Assembly (NCBI GenBank): GCA_945910005.1 | Contig: OX246747.1 | Location: 2,278,254 to 2,342,253 of the forward strand | Length of the DNA: 64,000 bases | Reading direction: 5' to 3' | DNA from: Isoperla grammatica | Taxonomy: Eukaryota > Arthropoda > Insecta > Plecoptera > Perlodidae | Shown: in pieces, positions 10,487 to 20,423 of the stretch | Position numbering within the stretch: the first letter of the stretch is position 1 | Layout of the letters: each line of letters begins with the position of its first letter | The notes under the pieces: model-generated | Seen by the model: the letters and a program-made list of their open reading frames with translations, nothing else | What the model was told of the DNA's origin: nothing | Databases searched by the model: none | Program-made: the position numbers and the translations under genes

Positions 10487-13400
10487 ATGATCCTGAAGAG
10501 GAGAAAAATCGTATTATAAGAGCTGCTGCAGAGTTGATCAAAAGCGACACTAGAAGCAAACAGAGTTACTTTACTGATGTATATCCGGATGCTGAAGAGA
10601 TGACTGATCCCAAGTATTTGTGTGAAAGTATTTATGTGCTTTTGAGCTCGATGTTTGGAGGAGACAATAACAGTGTTAAAATTAATGCCATAGGACAGGC
10701 AATAATGCAGTGCGCTCGCCCACGGGGTAATTTATCACCAATTCAATTGGGTCTTGCTGTGCAATTACATTATTATTTTGGGTCACGGTTTCTCATTGAC
10801 ACACTCAATAGCCTTGGTTTTTGTTCTTCTTATGCAGAAGTAAAACAATATACAAAAAATGCTGCGTTTCATCATGGACGAGATTTTACCACATTTAATT
10901 CAGATAAGCAATTTCTCCAATTTGTTGCTGATAACGTAGATCACAATATAATTACACTAGATGGAAAAGGAACATTTCATGGCATGGGTATAATCGCGTC
11001 ACTTACCCCTCATTCTAAATTCAGAGTAATTATACCGAAAGCAAAGATAGCAAATGAAGATCTGCTTGGAGTTGGCAACATTCCAATAAAATATTACTCA
11101 AAGAAGCTACCTGCACCTGTGTTGTATAACGTATTGCAAGACATACAAAGTACCGATACAACTAAAAATCTTAACATATTGTGGAAATCAAGACTTCTTT
11201 CAAAATTGCATGTACCAAGCTGGTCAGGTGTAATGCAAACGATCCACGAAGGTACTCATCCTGGAAAGTCGTCAGTCATATTTCTGCCTATGATTGACTT
11301 ATGCGCGAGTGATCTTAGTTGCATATATTCTACACTTTGCTTCGTAGCTGATACAGCCCAACGATATGATGTCATTCCCATAATAACTTTCGACCAGCCA
11401 CTATGGTTGAAGGCAAATTCCATCGTAACCAACGAGCCCGTTGCCAGCAATATTAAGAACATAATTTTAAGGCTTGGAGGATTCCACATAATGATGAGCT
11501 ACCTTGGAGCTATCGGTCACCTGATGGCTGGTTCAGGAATTGAAGAATTGTTCCAAACATTATTTGCAGCTAATACTGTAAGTCATATTTTAAATGGGCA
11601 TGCATTTGCTAGAGCACTGCGTGCTCACATTTTGACTATTAAAGCTCTGTACTACTTGACATCGTCAAGGATCATACTTAACGAAGAATTCAAGTGCGAT
11701 TTTGAATCAGCCGCAGCTCAGTATGAGAAGCTTCTCCATCACGAAATAACAACTGAATATGTTTGCTCTCTGAATGTCATTGAACGTGTAGGAATACTTC
11801 TGGAAAACGAACTTCAATCTCTGTTACCAAACCGAACCGCTAGTTTGTGGATTCAATACATAAAAATGGTTGAAATTCTGCTGAATTTCGTAAAGGCCGA
11901 ACGAACTGGTAACTGGCTGCTTCATTTGACATCGTTAAAGGATATGTTACCGTTCTTTGCTGCATCAGGCCATAACCATTACACTAAATCTTCTTGGATA
12001 TATCTTCAAGAAATGTCAAATCTTAAGGAAATTTGTCCTCATGTGTACGAAAAGTTTATCAACGGGTATCACGTCATTCGTAGAAGTGACAGATACTGGG
12101 CTGGATTATCAGCTGACCAAGTGATCGAACAAGTTCTGATGAGAAGTGTGAAATCAAATGGTGGCCTAACGAGGGGGCGAGGTTTTACTGAGATGCAACG
12201 AACTGTTTGGCTGCTTTCAATGCCTGCCTGCTCAGATGTTAATCGCAGAATGCAAGACTATACTGGAGTACTGTATGATGGCACAAGCCAACACAAAGAT
12301 ATGTCAACTTCAAGGCAAGCTCGAGATGACAAAGATGTCAAAACTTTAATAAGGTTTTTTGAGGATATGAATCCTTTTACAGGAGAAGACGATGTGCTGC
12401 GCAATATCGCTAGTGGAGCTGTCGCATGTAATACTGTTAATGTAGACACGTCTGAGAAAGTTGGAAACCAAATACTTGAAAGTATGGTTGGCCAAAGTCT
12501 TCAAGAATACACATTTAAAAGGAAGAACCAATCGGTAACAATTGCATCACAGACAAAAATTAAAACCGTAAACGTTGATGGAGATGCAATCCAAGTTGAT
12601 CCTCTGCTGCTGTTCCAACGACTCTCGAGTGTCCTGCGAGAGTCGTCAGAAGATGATTTAGCATTTGCATTAACTTTCGAATTAAGTACTTTACCACCAG
12701 CATTATTTGACTCTTTGGGTATTCCAAGGCAAGCTCAAAAGTCTACTCTTGGGCATACAATTTGGAATCTGGTACACAAAGAAAGTGATACAGAAGAACA
12801 GATGGAATATGAAATAAGTAACACTTGCTTTGTGATTGATGGAGGGCATTTACTGCATCGTATACCGTGGTCTAGAGACAAATCGTATGAAGAGCTATGC
12901 AATATATATCTGGAGTATATCAAAAGCAAAAAATATCATAATGCCACCGTAGTATTTGATGGCTACGATAATGGGCCATCAACAAAAGACACAACACATT
13001 TTAAACGGAGTGGTGGTCACAAGTGTACTACAATTCAGTTTGAGCCAAACATGACATTATTAGTCAGCAAAGAAAAGTTTCTCTCCAACCCAATTAACAA
13101 ATCAAGATTCATCAAGCTTCTTACATCCAGACTTGAAGCCAATAACATCACAGTTTTGCAAGCACAAGATGACGCCGATGTGTTAATTGCAATTACAGCA
13201 GTAGAGTCAGCTAACCATGCACACACTACCCTAATTGGTGATGATACAGACTTGCTAGTAATTTTGTGTTACCACTTCAATCTTAAAAATCCACTCTATG
13301 ATCTCATCATGAAATCCGAGTTGAAAGCTGGGGCCACCAAGCAGAAAATATGGAACATACGTTATATTACAACAAAACTTGGCCAAGAAGTGTGTTGTTG

Positions 13401-14040
13401 TTTACCTTTCATTCACGCAATAACTGGATGTGACACAACTTCAAGAATGTTTGGAATCGGTAAAGGTTTGCCATTTAAGAAATTCTCTTCAGATTTCAAG
13501 ACATTTTCAGATATTTTCAACAATGGCGCATCTACTAACACGGACATTGTTAAGTGCGGTGAGAAAGCAATAGTCCTTTTATATAATGGTAAGCCACATC
13601 AAAGCCTGAATGACTTGCGAAGAGAGAAGTTCACACAGAAGCTAATAACTGCTAAAAAGGTAATTCAGCCTGAGACTCTACCACCTACATCATCAGCGTC
13701 TCTCCACCACATTTTAAGAGTGTATTATCAAGTGCAAGTTTGGCTTTGTAATAACTCTCTTGATCCGTTGAAATTTGGATGGGCTCTTTCAGAAAATAGT
13801 TTGTTCCCTATACCGACAGATAAGCCACCAGCCCCCCCACATCTTCTCCAAATAATACGATGCAATTGTAAAGTTGACTGCTCTAACTTACGGTGCAACT
13901 GCAAGAAGCATGGATTGGACTGCTCCAGTGTGTGTGGAAATTGCCGAGGAGTAAACTGTGAAAACGCTATGGCAACCAGTTCAGAAACTTCCGATTACAG
14001 TGACAAAGACAGCGATTTAGAAGACGTGGATGACTCCTAG
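10487..14040 (+). CDS. Large transposon protein with PIN/FEN-like nuclease motifs and CXC tail
   Basis: The open frame of about 1,180 residues ends at a stop at 14038-14040. I see two parts. The N-terminal ~790 residues are mostly helical-looking, with HNHYTKSSWIYLQEM near residue 515. The following segment carries acidic motifs in the order seen in PIN/FEN nucleases: VIDGGHLLHR (~795), VFDGYD (~837), DDADVLIA (~908), GDDTDLLVIL (~931) and AITGCDTTS (~993). A cysteine cluster at ~1139-1173 (RCNCKVDC, LRCNCKKHGLDCS, CGNC) resembles a CXC domain, and the protein then ends in an acidic tail. Position numbers count from 10444. The nuclease reading is an inference from motif order. A DDE-type reading is the main alternative. 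The long intact frame suggests recent selection. Confidence 0.7.
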
Positions 14041-14640
14041 GTAAGCTTTCTTTTAACTACATATAACTCACTTAAAATGGCAATTTCTTGTATAATGCTA
14101 GAGATACTTGAATAACAGTTCGTCTTTGCCGCAGACTATTTTCAGTGAGTTGTCACTTGATAAATGTATAGAAAAATAACGGATAGAATGTGGACGTAAA
14201 TCTTGGAAACTTTGGTGGATGTGCACTTCAACAAATGTGTGTGTGTTTGTGTTGGGGGGAGGGAAGAGGGGGGGGGGGGTGATTATTTTAAAAATTTATA
14301 TCCGAATTTAAGTATTAAGCAGTCACTTAAAAACAGAATGGTTAAATTGAATTGTTTACGTTTACGTTTCGAGAATCGTTTTCACACTTTTGTCATACAT
14401 AATACATACATAATATACTAATTGCCTCATTAATTTTTCATGATAATACGATGCTTGAGTTGAAGTAGTGACCGTGTTTTGTGTGTTTGTAGTAATAGCG
14501 CAGATAACTAATTCTACAACTAGTTTGTAAATGAAATAGCTCGCGTATTTCAAATACGAAGCATACAAAACCCATTATCACCCCTCCCCCACCCCCCACC
14601 CCTCCACTGTTATCACATCATATTAGGACCTTTCATCGAT
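14041..14640. other. 3' non-coding part of the transposon
   Basis: Contains G-rich simple sequence at 14255-14280 and a C-rich tract at 14579-14605. No gene was recognised. Confidence 0.4.
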
Positions 14641-14659
14641 GAAAATAAAATCAACTTTT

Positions 14660-15160
14660 CGGTAGCTTTCTTTTGATACCCATGTCGATAATATCCAAAT
14701 AACTCGATTTTTTCATCAATAAAATACGTAATTAATTAATTATGCAGATTTCATACGCCAGCATTTTTTTATTGCGGTAAAGTTTCTATGACATGTTATT
14801 ATAGTATTGCTCTTATATTTACAACTGCCAAAACAATACTCAATAGTGGCAATTATACACAGGAAGCAATTAATTGTAAATTACATTATACTCATAAGTA
14901 ATTAATCAAGAATTATTGGAACATTTATTTAAATACTACTATTTTTTTATTATTATAAAAGGCTTTACTGAATCTATTTTCAATTGATTTTGAGAAAAAT
15001 CGTTTCAAATAAAGATATTATTAGCATTAATTAGTTTTTACATTTTAATTAATTATGCTAATTAGGGGGGTCGGACAGCGGTAAAGTTTCTTTGGGTTAT
15101 TAAGGGATACATAGCAAGCAACTTCTGATAAAAAAAAATTCTGTACCAATTAGTTCCGGG
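14660..15160. repeat. Right terminal inverted repeat
   Basis: Inverted counterpart of 6807-7306. GCGGTAAAGTTTCT lies at 14774-14787 and 15078-15091, mirroring the left copies at identical distances from the tip. The extreme tip is AGTTCCGGG. Confidence 0.85.
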
Positions 15161-15505
15161 TCAAACTGTTCGTTGCTTGGACTATAAGTTTTGTGATCAT
15201 TTATGGTACAGTGGGATAGCAAGTTGTCACGAAACGAACACAGGGTACAATTAACGTTGTTATTCAGGAATGAGATGAATGAGGGGTGGGGGTTTCACCG
15301 AATTCCATTGTTATAGTGTGTAAGTGGTAGTTGCTCTATTAGATGAATTTCAACACATTTCATCGCATCGCTTTCTTATTAACCTTTGTAAGGGGGTGGG
15401 GGGGAACCAATGCCAGGAATGGGATGCGTTGTTATTCACAAATGAGGGTTGGTGTGGTGGTAATAGGAAATCTATATTAGCCGACGTCAAGTTGTATCTG
15501 TGAAG
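15161..15505. other. Spacer, nothing recognised
   Basis: G-rich patches around 15285 and 15392. No supported gene. Confidence 0.35.
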
Positions 15506-15667
15506 TCAGACGAAGTGCAGTCCACACCCCAATCCCCTTTCCTCACGCGCCCTCCTACTTGCCCCTTTCCTTCAAAGAGCCCCCAATTTCATCTTCATTA
15601 TCACCCATTTATTGTTTCGATTAGCCTCGTTGCAAAAATATGAGACATTAAGCCCAAATATCAATCA
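15506..15667 (+). mobile_element. SINE-like retroposon, 5'-truncated
   Basis: Starts at GTCAGACGAAGTGCAGTCC and ends with the family tail at 15640-15667. Its tail supplies the stop codon of the minus-strand acidic ORF next to it. Confidence 0.8.
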
Positions 15668-15840
15668 ACCTCACGACGCTTGTGGAGTGTGCAGGTGGCA
15701 TAAAAGCTTGCCGTTTCATTGTTCCTTATCTCCTCCCCGTCATCGGTGTCTTGCTCATATGCCGTATCCTCGTCTTCGCCTCGTTCCGAATCACTGTCCA
15801 ACGGCAAATCTATATATTTCTTGATTATATAACGTGGCAT
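15661..15840 (-). CDS. Small acidic ORF, possible terminal exon
   Basis: The minus strand encodes 59 residues from an ATG at 15840, starting MPRYIIKKYIDLPLDSD and followed by a run rich in Asp and Glu (SERGEDEDTAYEQDTDDGEE). I do not recognise a family. The stop falls in the tail of the adjacent retroposon, so the natural C-terminus was probably lost. It lies 87 bp beyond the donor of the diverged 72-nt exon module. A weak acceptor (AAATATATAG) would join in phase at an Asp codon. It may therefore be the last exon of the exon-module locus, but the acceptor lacks a pyrimidine tract and this is speculative. Confidence 0.35.
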   Translation of the reverse strand: MPRYIIKKYIDLPLDSDSERGEDEDTAYEQDTDDGEEIRNNETASFYATCTLHKRREVD

Positions 15841-15927
15841 TGTAACATTTAACAAAAAAATGAATTTTATATAATCATGGATCAAAGAAAGTTGTCAATA
15901 TAATAATAACGCTGGTAACTCTTTTAC

Positions 15928-15999
15928 CTGAATCAACACGGAAAAATTTACGAACTCTGTAACTGAAAGGGGCCCGCGTAGTGCGAGCTATGGTTTCAT
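15928..15999 (-). other. 72-nt exon-like module, diverged copy (copy 0)
   Basis: Flanked on the minus strand by the acceptor TTGTTGTTTCAG and the donor CAG|GTAAAAG. It is open in only one phase (two bases, 23 codons, one base), reading ETIARTTRAPFSYRV then RKFFRVDS. It has the same length as copies 1-4 but a different sequence, while the flanking intron-like sequence is nearly identical. In that phase it shares E1, F11, S12, R16, R20 and D22 with the other copies. A stretch conserved in length and phase but not in sequence looks like coding sequence. There is no transcript evidence. Confidence 0.5.
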
Positions 16000-16258
16000 C
16001 TGAAACAACAAGTTAAATAAAGAATGGTGATAAAAAACAAAATAACAACACAATTTATTTTTTAGGTTTAATACCCCTTAATTGCTTAGAAATGAATGTT
16101 CAGAAAAGAAATACAATTTTGGTTAAAGATTGCATGAAACGGTTTTGCAGTCTCTAAGTCTAAACAGTTAAAATGGTCACTTTCACCTTCAGCTACTAAA
16201 ATACCGAATCTATGCACACTTGTTTTAATTCGTATAAAAACAAGATAATTATGTTTAA
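16000..16258 (-). repeat. Spacer unit upstream of copy 0
   Basis: Nearly identical to the corresponding part of the other spacers, for example the stretch containing GTTTCATGCAATCTTTAACC on the minus strand. It would be the 3' part of an intron if the 72-nt modules are exons. Confidence 0.75.
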
Positions 16259-17070
16259 GTCTCTCCTACATAATGACTGTATACACTGTACAGTGCTTGC
16301 ACGCTCTCTCCTACATAATGACTGTATACACTGTACAGTGCTTGCATGCCATCTCCAACATAATGACTGTATACACTGTACAGTGCTTGCATGTTCTCTC
16401 CTACATAATGACTGTATACACTGTAGAATGCTTGCATGCTCTCTCCTACATAATGACTGTATACACTGTACAGTGCTTGCACGCTCTCTCCTACATTATG
16501 ACTGTATACACTGTACAGTGCTTGCATGCTCCCTCCTACATAATGACTGTATACACTGTACAGTGCTTGCATGCTCTCTCCTACATGACTGTATACACTG
16601 TACAGTGCTTGCATGCTCTCTCCTACATTATGACTGTATACACTGTACAGTGCTTGCATGCTCTCTCCTACATAATGACTGTATACACTGTACAGTGCTT
16701 GCATGCTCTTTCCTACATAATGACTGTATACACTGTACAGTGCTTGCATGCTCTCTCCTACATAATGACTGTATACACTGTACAGTGCTTGCATGCTCTC
16801 TCCTACATAATGACTGTATACACTGTAAAGTGCTCGCATGCTCTCTCCTACATAATGACTGTATACACTGTACAGTGCTTGCATGCTCCCTCCTACATAA
16901 GGACTGTATACACTGAGCAGTGCTTGCATGCTCTCTCCTACATAATGACTGTATACACTGAGCAGTGCTTGCATGCTCTCTCCTACATAATGACTGTATA
17001 CACTGAGCAGTGCTTGCATGCTCTCTCCTACATAATGACTGTATACACTGTACAGTGCTTGCATGATCTA
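16259..17070. repeat. 45-bp satellite array 1 (~18 monomers)
   Basis: The 45-bp monomer contains the perfect palindromes TGTATACA, CACTGTACAGTG and GCATGC. One monomer near 16584 is 42 bp long. Because 45 and 42 are divisible by 3, several frames stay open on both strands. Those frames are not genes. Confidence 0.95.
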
Positions 17071-17603
17071 CCCTACATAAGAACTGTATACACTTGTATA
17101 CACACACTTGTATACACACAATTAATCATCAATTTATTTAATTTATAAATAAAATAAAATATTAAATGATAAATAATTCTATTAATAAATTAACTACTGG
17201 AAATGCGGCTACGTCAGTGAATTCATTCGTTGGAATACAATTTAATAATAACGCTGGTAACTCGTTTACCTTCATCATCACGGGAATGTTGACGCAATAT
17301 ATCACTGAATAGGCCAATCCAGGCTTGAATGCTGATTTCTTCTGAAACAACAAGTTGAATAAATAATGGTGATAAAAAACAAAATAACAAAACACATTAT
17401 TTTTTAGGTTTAATACCCCTTAATTGCTTAGAAATGAATGTTCAGAAAAGAAATACAATTTTGGTTAAAGATTGCATGAAACGGTTTTGCAGTCTCTAAG
17501 TCTAAACAGTTAAAATGGTCACTTTCACCTTCAGCTACTAAAATACCGAATCTATGCTAACTTGTTTTAATTCGTATAAAAACAAGATAATTATGTTTAA
17601 GTA
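17071..17603 (-). repeat. 533-bp spacer unit 1
   Basis: Starts with degenerate GTATACACTTGTATACAC sequence, then an AT-rich block, then the 72-nt module and the shared intron-like sequence. It is nearly identical to the spacers at 17786 and 19891. Confidence 0.9.
17270..17341 (-). other. 72-nt exon-like module, copy 1
   Basis: Minus strand: acceptor TTGTTGTTTCAG, 72 nt, donor AAG|GTAAACG. In the phase shared with copy 0 it reads EISIQAWIGLFSDILRQ then HSRDDE. A second frame, KKSAFKPGLAYSVIY and onwards, is also open. Confidence 0.5.
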
Positions 17604-17785
17604 TCTCCTACATAATGACTGTATACACTGTACAGTGCTTGCACGCTCTCTCCTACATAATGACTGTATACACTGTACAGTGCTTGCATGCTCTCTCCTA
17701 CATAATGACTGTATACACTGAGCAGTGCTTGCATGCTCTCTCCTACATAATGACTGTATACACTGTACAGTGCTTGCATGATCTA
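17604..17785. repeat. 45-bp satellite array 2 (~4 monomers)
   Basis: The shortest of the four arrays, with the same monomer. The large difference in copy number between arrays with near-identical spacers shows array length changing quickly. Confidence 0.95.
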
Positions 17786-18318
17786 CCCTACATAAGAACT
17801 GTATACACTTGTATACACACACTTGTATACACACAATTGATCATCAATTTATTTAATTTATAAATAAAATAAAATATTAAATGATAAATAATTCTATTAA
17901 TAAATTAACTACTGGAAATGCGGCTACGTCAGTGAATTCATTCGTTGGAATACAATTTAATAATAACGCTGGTAACTCGTTTACCTTCATCATCACGGGA
18001 ATGTTGACGCAATATATCACTGAATAGGCCAATCCAGGCTTGAATGCTGATTTCCTCTGAAACAACAAGTTGAATAAAGAATGGTGATAAAAAACAAAAT
18101 AACAAAACACATTATTTTTTAGGTTTAATAGCCCTTAATTGCTTAGAAATGAATGTTCAGAAAAGAAATACAATTTTGGTTAAAGATTGCATGAAACGGT
18201 TTTGCAGTCTCTAAGTCTAAACAGTTAAAATGGTCACTTTCACCTTCAGCTACTAAAATACCGAATCTATGCAAACTTGTTTTAATTCGTATAAAAACAA
18301 GATAATTATGTTTAAGTA
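17786..18318 (-). repeat. 533-bp spacer unit 2
   Basis: Same organisation as spacer 1, with only scattered substitutions. Confidence 0.9.
17985..18056 (-). other. 72-nt exon-like module, copy 2
   Basis: Differs from copy 1 at the second base of the module (AG instead of AA at its 5' end). Both splice-site-like borders are intact. Confidence 0.5.
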
Positions 18319-19890
18319 TCTCCTACATAATGACTGTATACACTGTACAGTGCTTGCATGCTCTCTCCTACATAATGACTGTATACACTGTACAGTGCTT
18401 GCATGCTCTCTCCTACATAATGACTGTATACACTGTACAGTGCTTGCATGCTCTCTCCTACATAATGACTGTATACACTGTACAGTGCTTGCATGCTCTC
18501 TCCTACATAATGACTGTATACACTGAGCAGTGCTTGCATGCTCTCTCCTACATAATGACTGTATACACTGTACAGTGCTTGCATGCCCTCTCCTACATAA
18601 TGACTGTATACACTGTACAGTGCTTGCATGTTCTCTCCTACATAATGACTGTATACACTGTACAGTGCTTGCACGCTCTCTCCTACATAATGACTGTATA
18701 CACTGTACAGTGCTTGCATGCCCTCTCCTACATAATGACTGTATACACTGTACAGTGCTTGCATGTTCTCTCCTACATAATGACTGTATACACTGAGCAG
18801 TGCTTGCATGCTCTCTTCTACATAATGACTGTATACACTGTACAGTGCTTGCATGCTCTCTCCTACATTATGACTGTATACACTGTACAGTGCTTGCATG
18901 CTCCCTCCTACATAATGACTGTATACACTGTACAGTGCTTGCATGCTCTCTCCTACATGACTGTATACACTGTTCAGTGCTTGCATGCTCTCTCCTACAT
19001 TATGACTGTATACACTGTACAGTGCTTGCATGCTCTCTCCTACATAATGACTGTATACACTGTACAGTGCTTGCATGCTCTCTCCTACATAATGACTGTA
19101 TACACTGTACAGTGCTTGCATGCTCTCTCCTACATAATGACTGTATACACTGTACAGTGCTTGCATGCTCTCTCCTACATAATGACTGTATACACTGTAC
19201 AGTGCTTGCATGCTCTCTCCTGCATAATGACTGTATACACTGTACAGTGCTTGCATGCTCTCTCCTACATAATGACTGTATACACTGTACAGTGCTTGCA
19301 TGCTCTCTCCTACATAATGACTGTATACACTGTACAGTGCTTGCATGCTCTCTCCTACATAATGACTGTATACACTGTACAGTGCTTGCACGCTCTCTCC
19401 TACATAATGACTGTATACACTGTACAGTGCTTGCATGCTCTCTCCTGCATAATGACTGTATACACTGTACAGTGCTTGCATGCTCTCTCCTGCATAATGA
19501 CTGTATACACTGTACAGTGCTTGCATGCTCTCTCCTACATAATGACTGTATACACTGTACAGTGCTTGCATGCTCTCTCCTACATAATGACTGTATACAC
19601 TGTATAGTGCTTGCATGCTCTCTCCTACATAATGGCTGTATACACTGTACAGTGCTTGCATGCTCTCTCCTACATAATGGCTGTATACACTGTACAGTGC
19701 TTGCATGCTCTCTCCTACATAATGACTGTATACACTGTACAGTGCTTGCATACTCTCTCCTACATAATGACTGTATACACTGTACAGTGCTTGCATGCTC
19801 TCTCCTACATAATGACTGTATACACTGTACAGTGCTTGCATGCTCTCTCCTACATAATGACTGTATACACTGTACAGTGCTTGCATGATC
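18319..19890. repeat. 45-bp satellite array 3 (~35 monomers)
   Basis: Same monomer. Single-base variants (for example TGCATAA for TACATAA around 19220 and 19450) mark subfamilies. A 42-bp monomer lies near 18955. Confidence 0.95.
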
Positions 19891-20423
19891 TACCCTACAT
19901 AAGAACTGTATACACTTGTATACACACACTTGTATACACACAATTAATCATCAATTTATTTAATTTATAAATAAAATAAAATATTAAATGATCAATATTC
20001 TATTAATAAATTAACTACTGGAAATGCGGCTACGTCAGTGAATTCATTCGTTGGAATACAATTTAATAATAACGCTGGTAACTCGTTTACCTTCATCATC
20101 ACGGGAATGTTGACGCAATATATCACTGAATAGGCCAATCCAGGCTTGAATGCTGATTTCTTCTGAAACAACAAGTTGAATAAAGAATGGTGATAAAAAA
20201 CAAAATAACAAAACACATTATTTTTTAGGTTTAATACCCCTTAATTGCTTAGAAATGAATGTTCAGAAAAGAAATACAATTTTGGTTAATGATTGCATGA
20301 AACGGTTTTGCAGTCTCTAAGTCTAAACAGTTAAAATGGTCACTTTCACCTTCAGCTACTAAAATACCGAATCTATGCAAACTTGTTTTAATTCGTATAA
20401 AAACAAGATAATTATGTTTAAGT
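19891..20423 (-). repeat. 533-bp spacer unit 3
   Basis: Near-identical to spacers 1 and 2, with a short deletion around 19990. Confidence 0.9.
20091..20162 (-). other. 72-nt exon-like module, copy 3
   Basis: Identical in sequence to copy 1, with both splice-like borders intact. Confidence 0.5.

Larger units (their letters stand above)
6807..15160 (+). mobile_element. 8.35-kb DNA transposon with ~480-bp terminal inverted repeats
   Basis: The termini are CCCGGAACTAATTGGTACAG and its inverted copy. The left flank is TTAA (6803-6806) and the right flank is TCAA (15161-15164), so the target duplication is probably TTAA with one later change. Inverted similarity extends inwards for about 480 bp with conserved spacing. 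The internal gene at 8770-14040 encodes a large protein with PIN/FEN-like nuclease motifs and a cysteine-rich CXC tail. TTAA duplications are known for piggyBac and Kolobok, but the protein shows neither of those transposases as I know them. The copy is inactive: it has at least one frameshift and a nested LINE. Confidence 0.85.

Noticed and set aside
12258..12531. Minus-strand ORFs inside the large transposon gene
   Set aside because: Shadows of the 1,180-residue plus-strand frame. No motif of their own.
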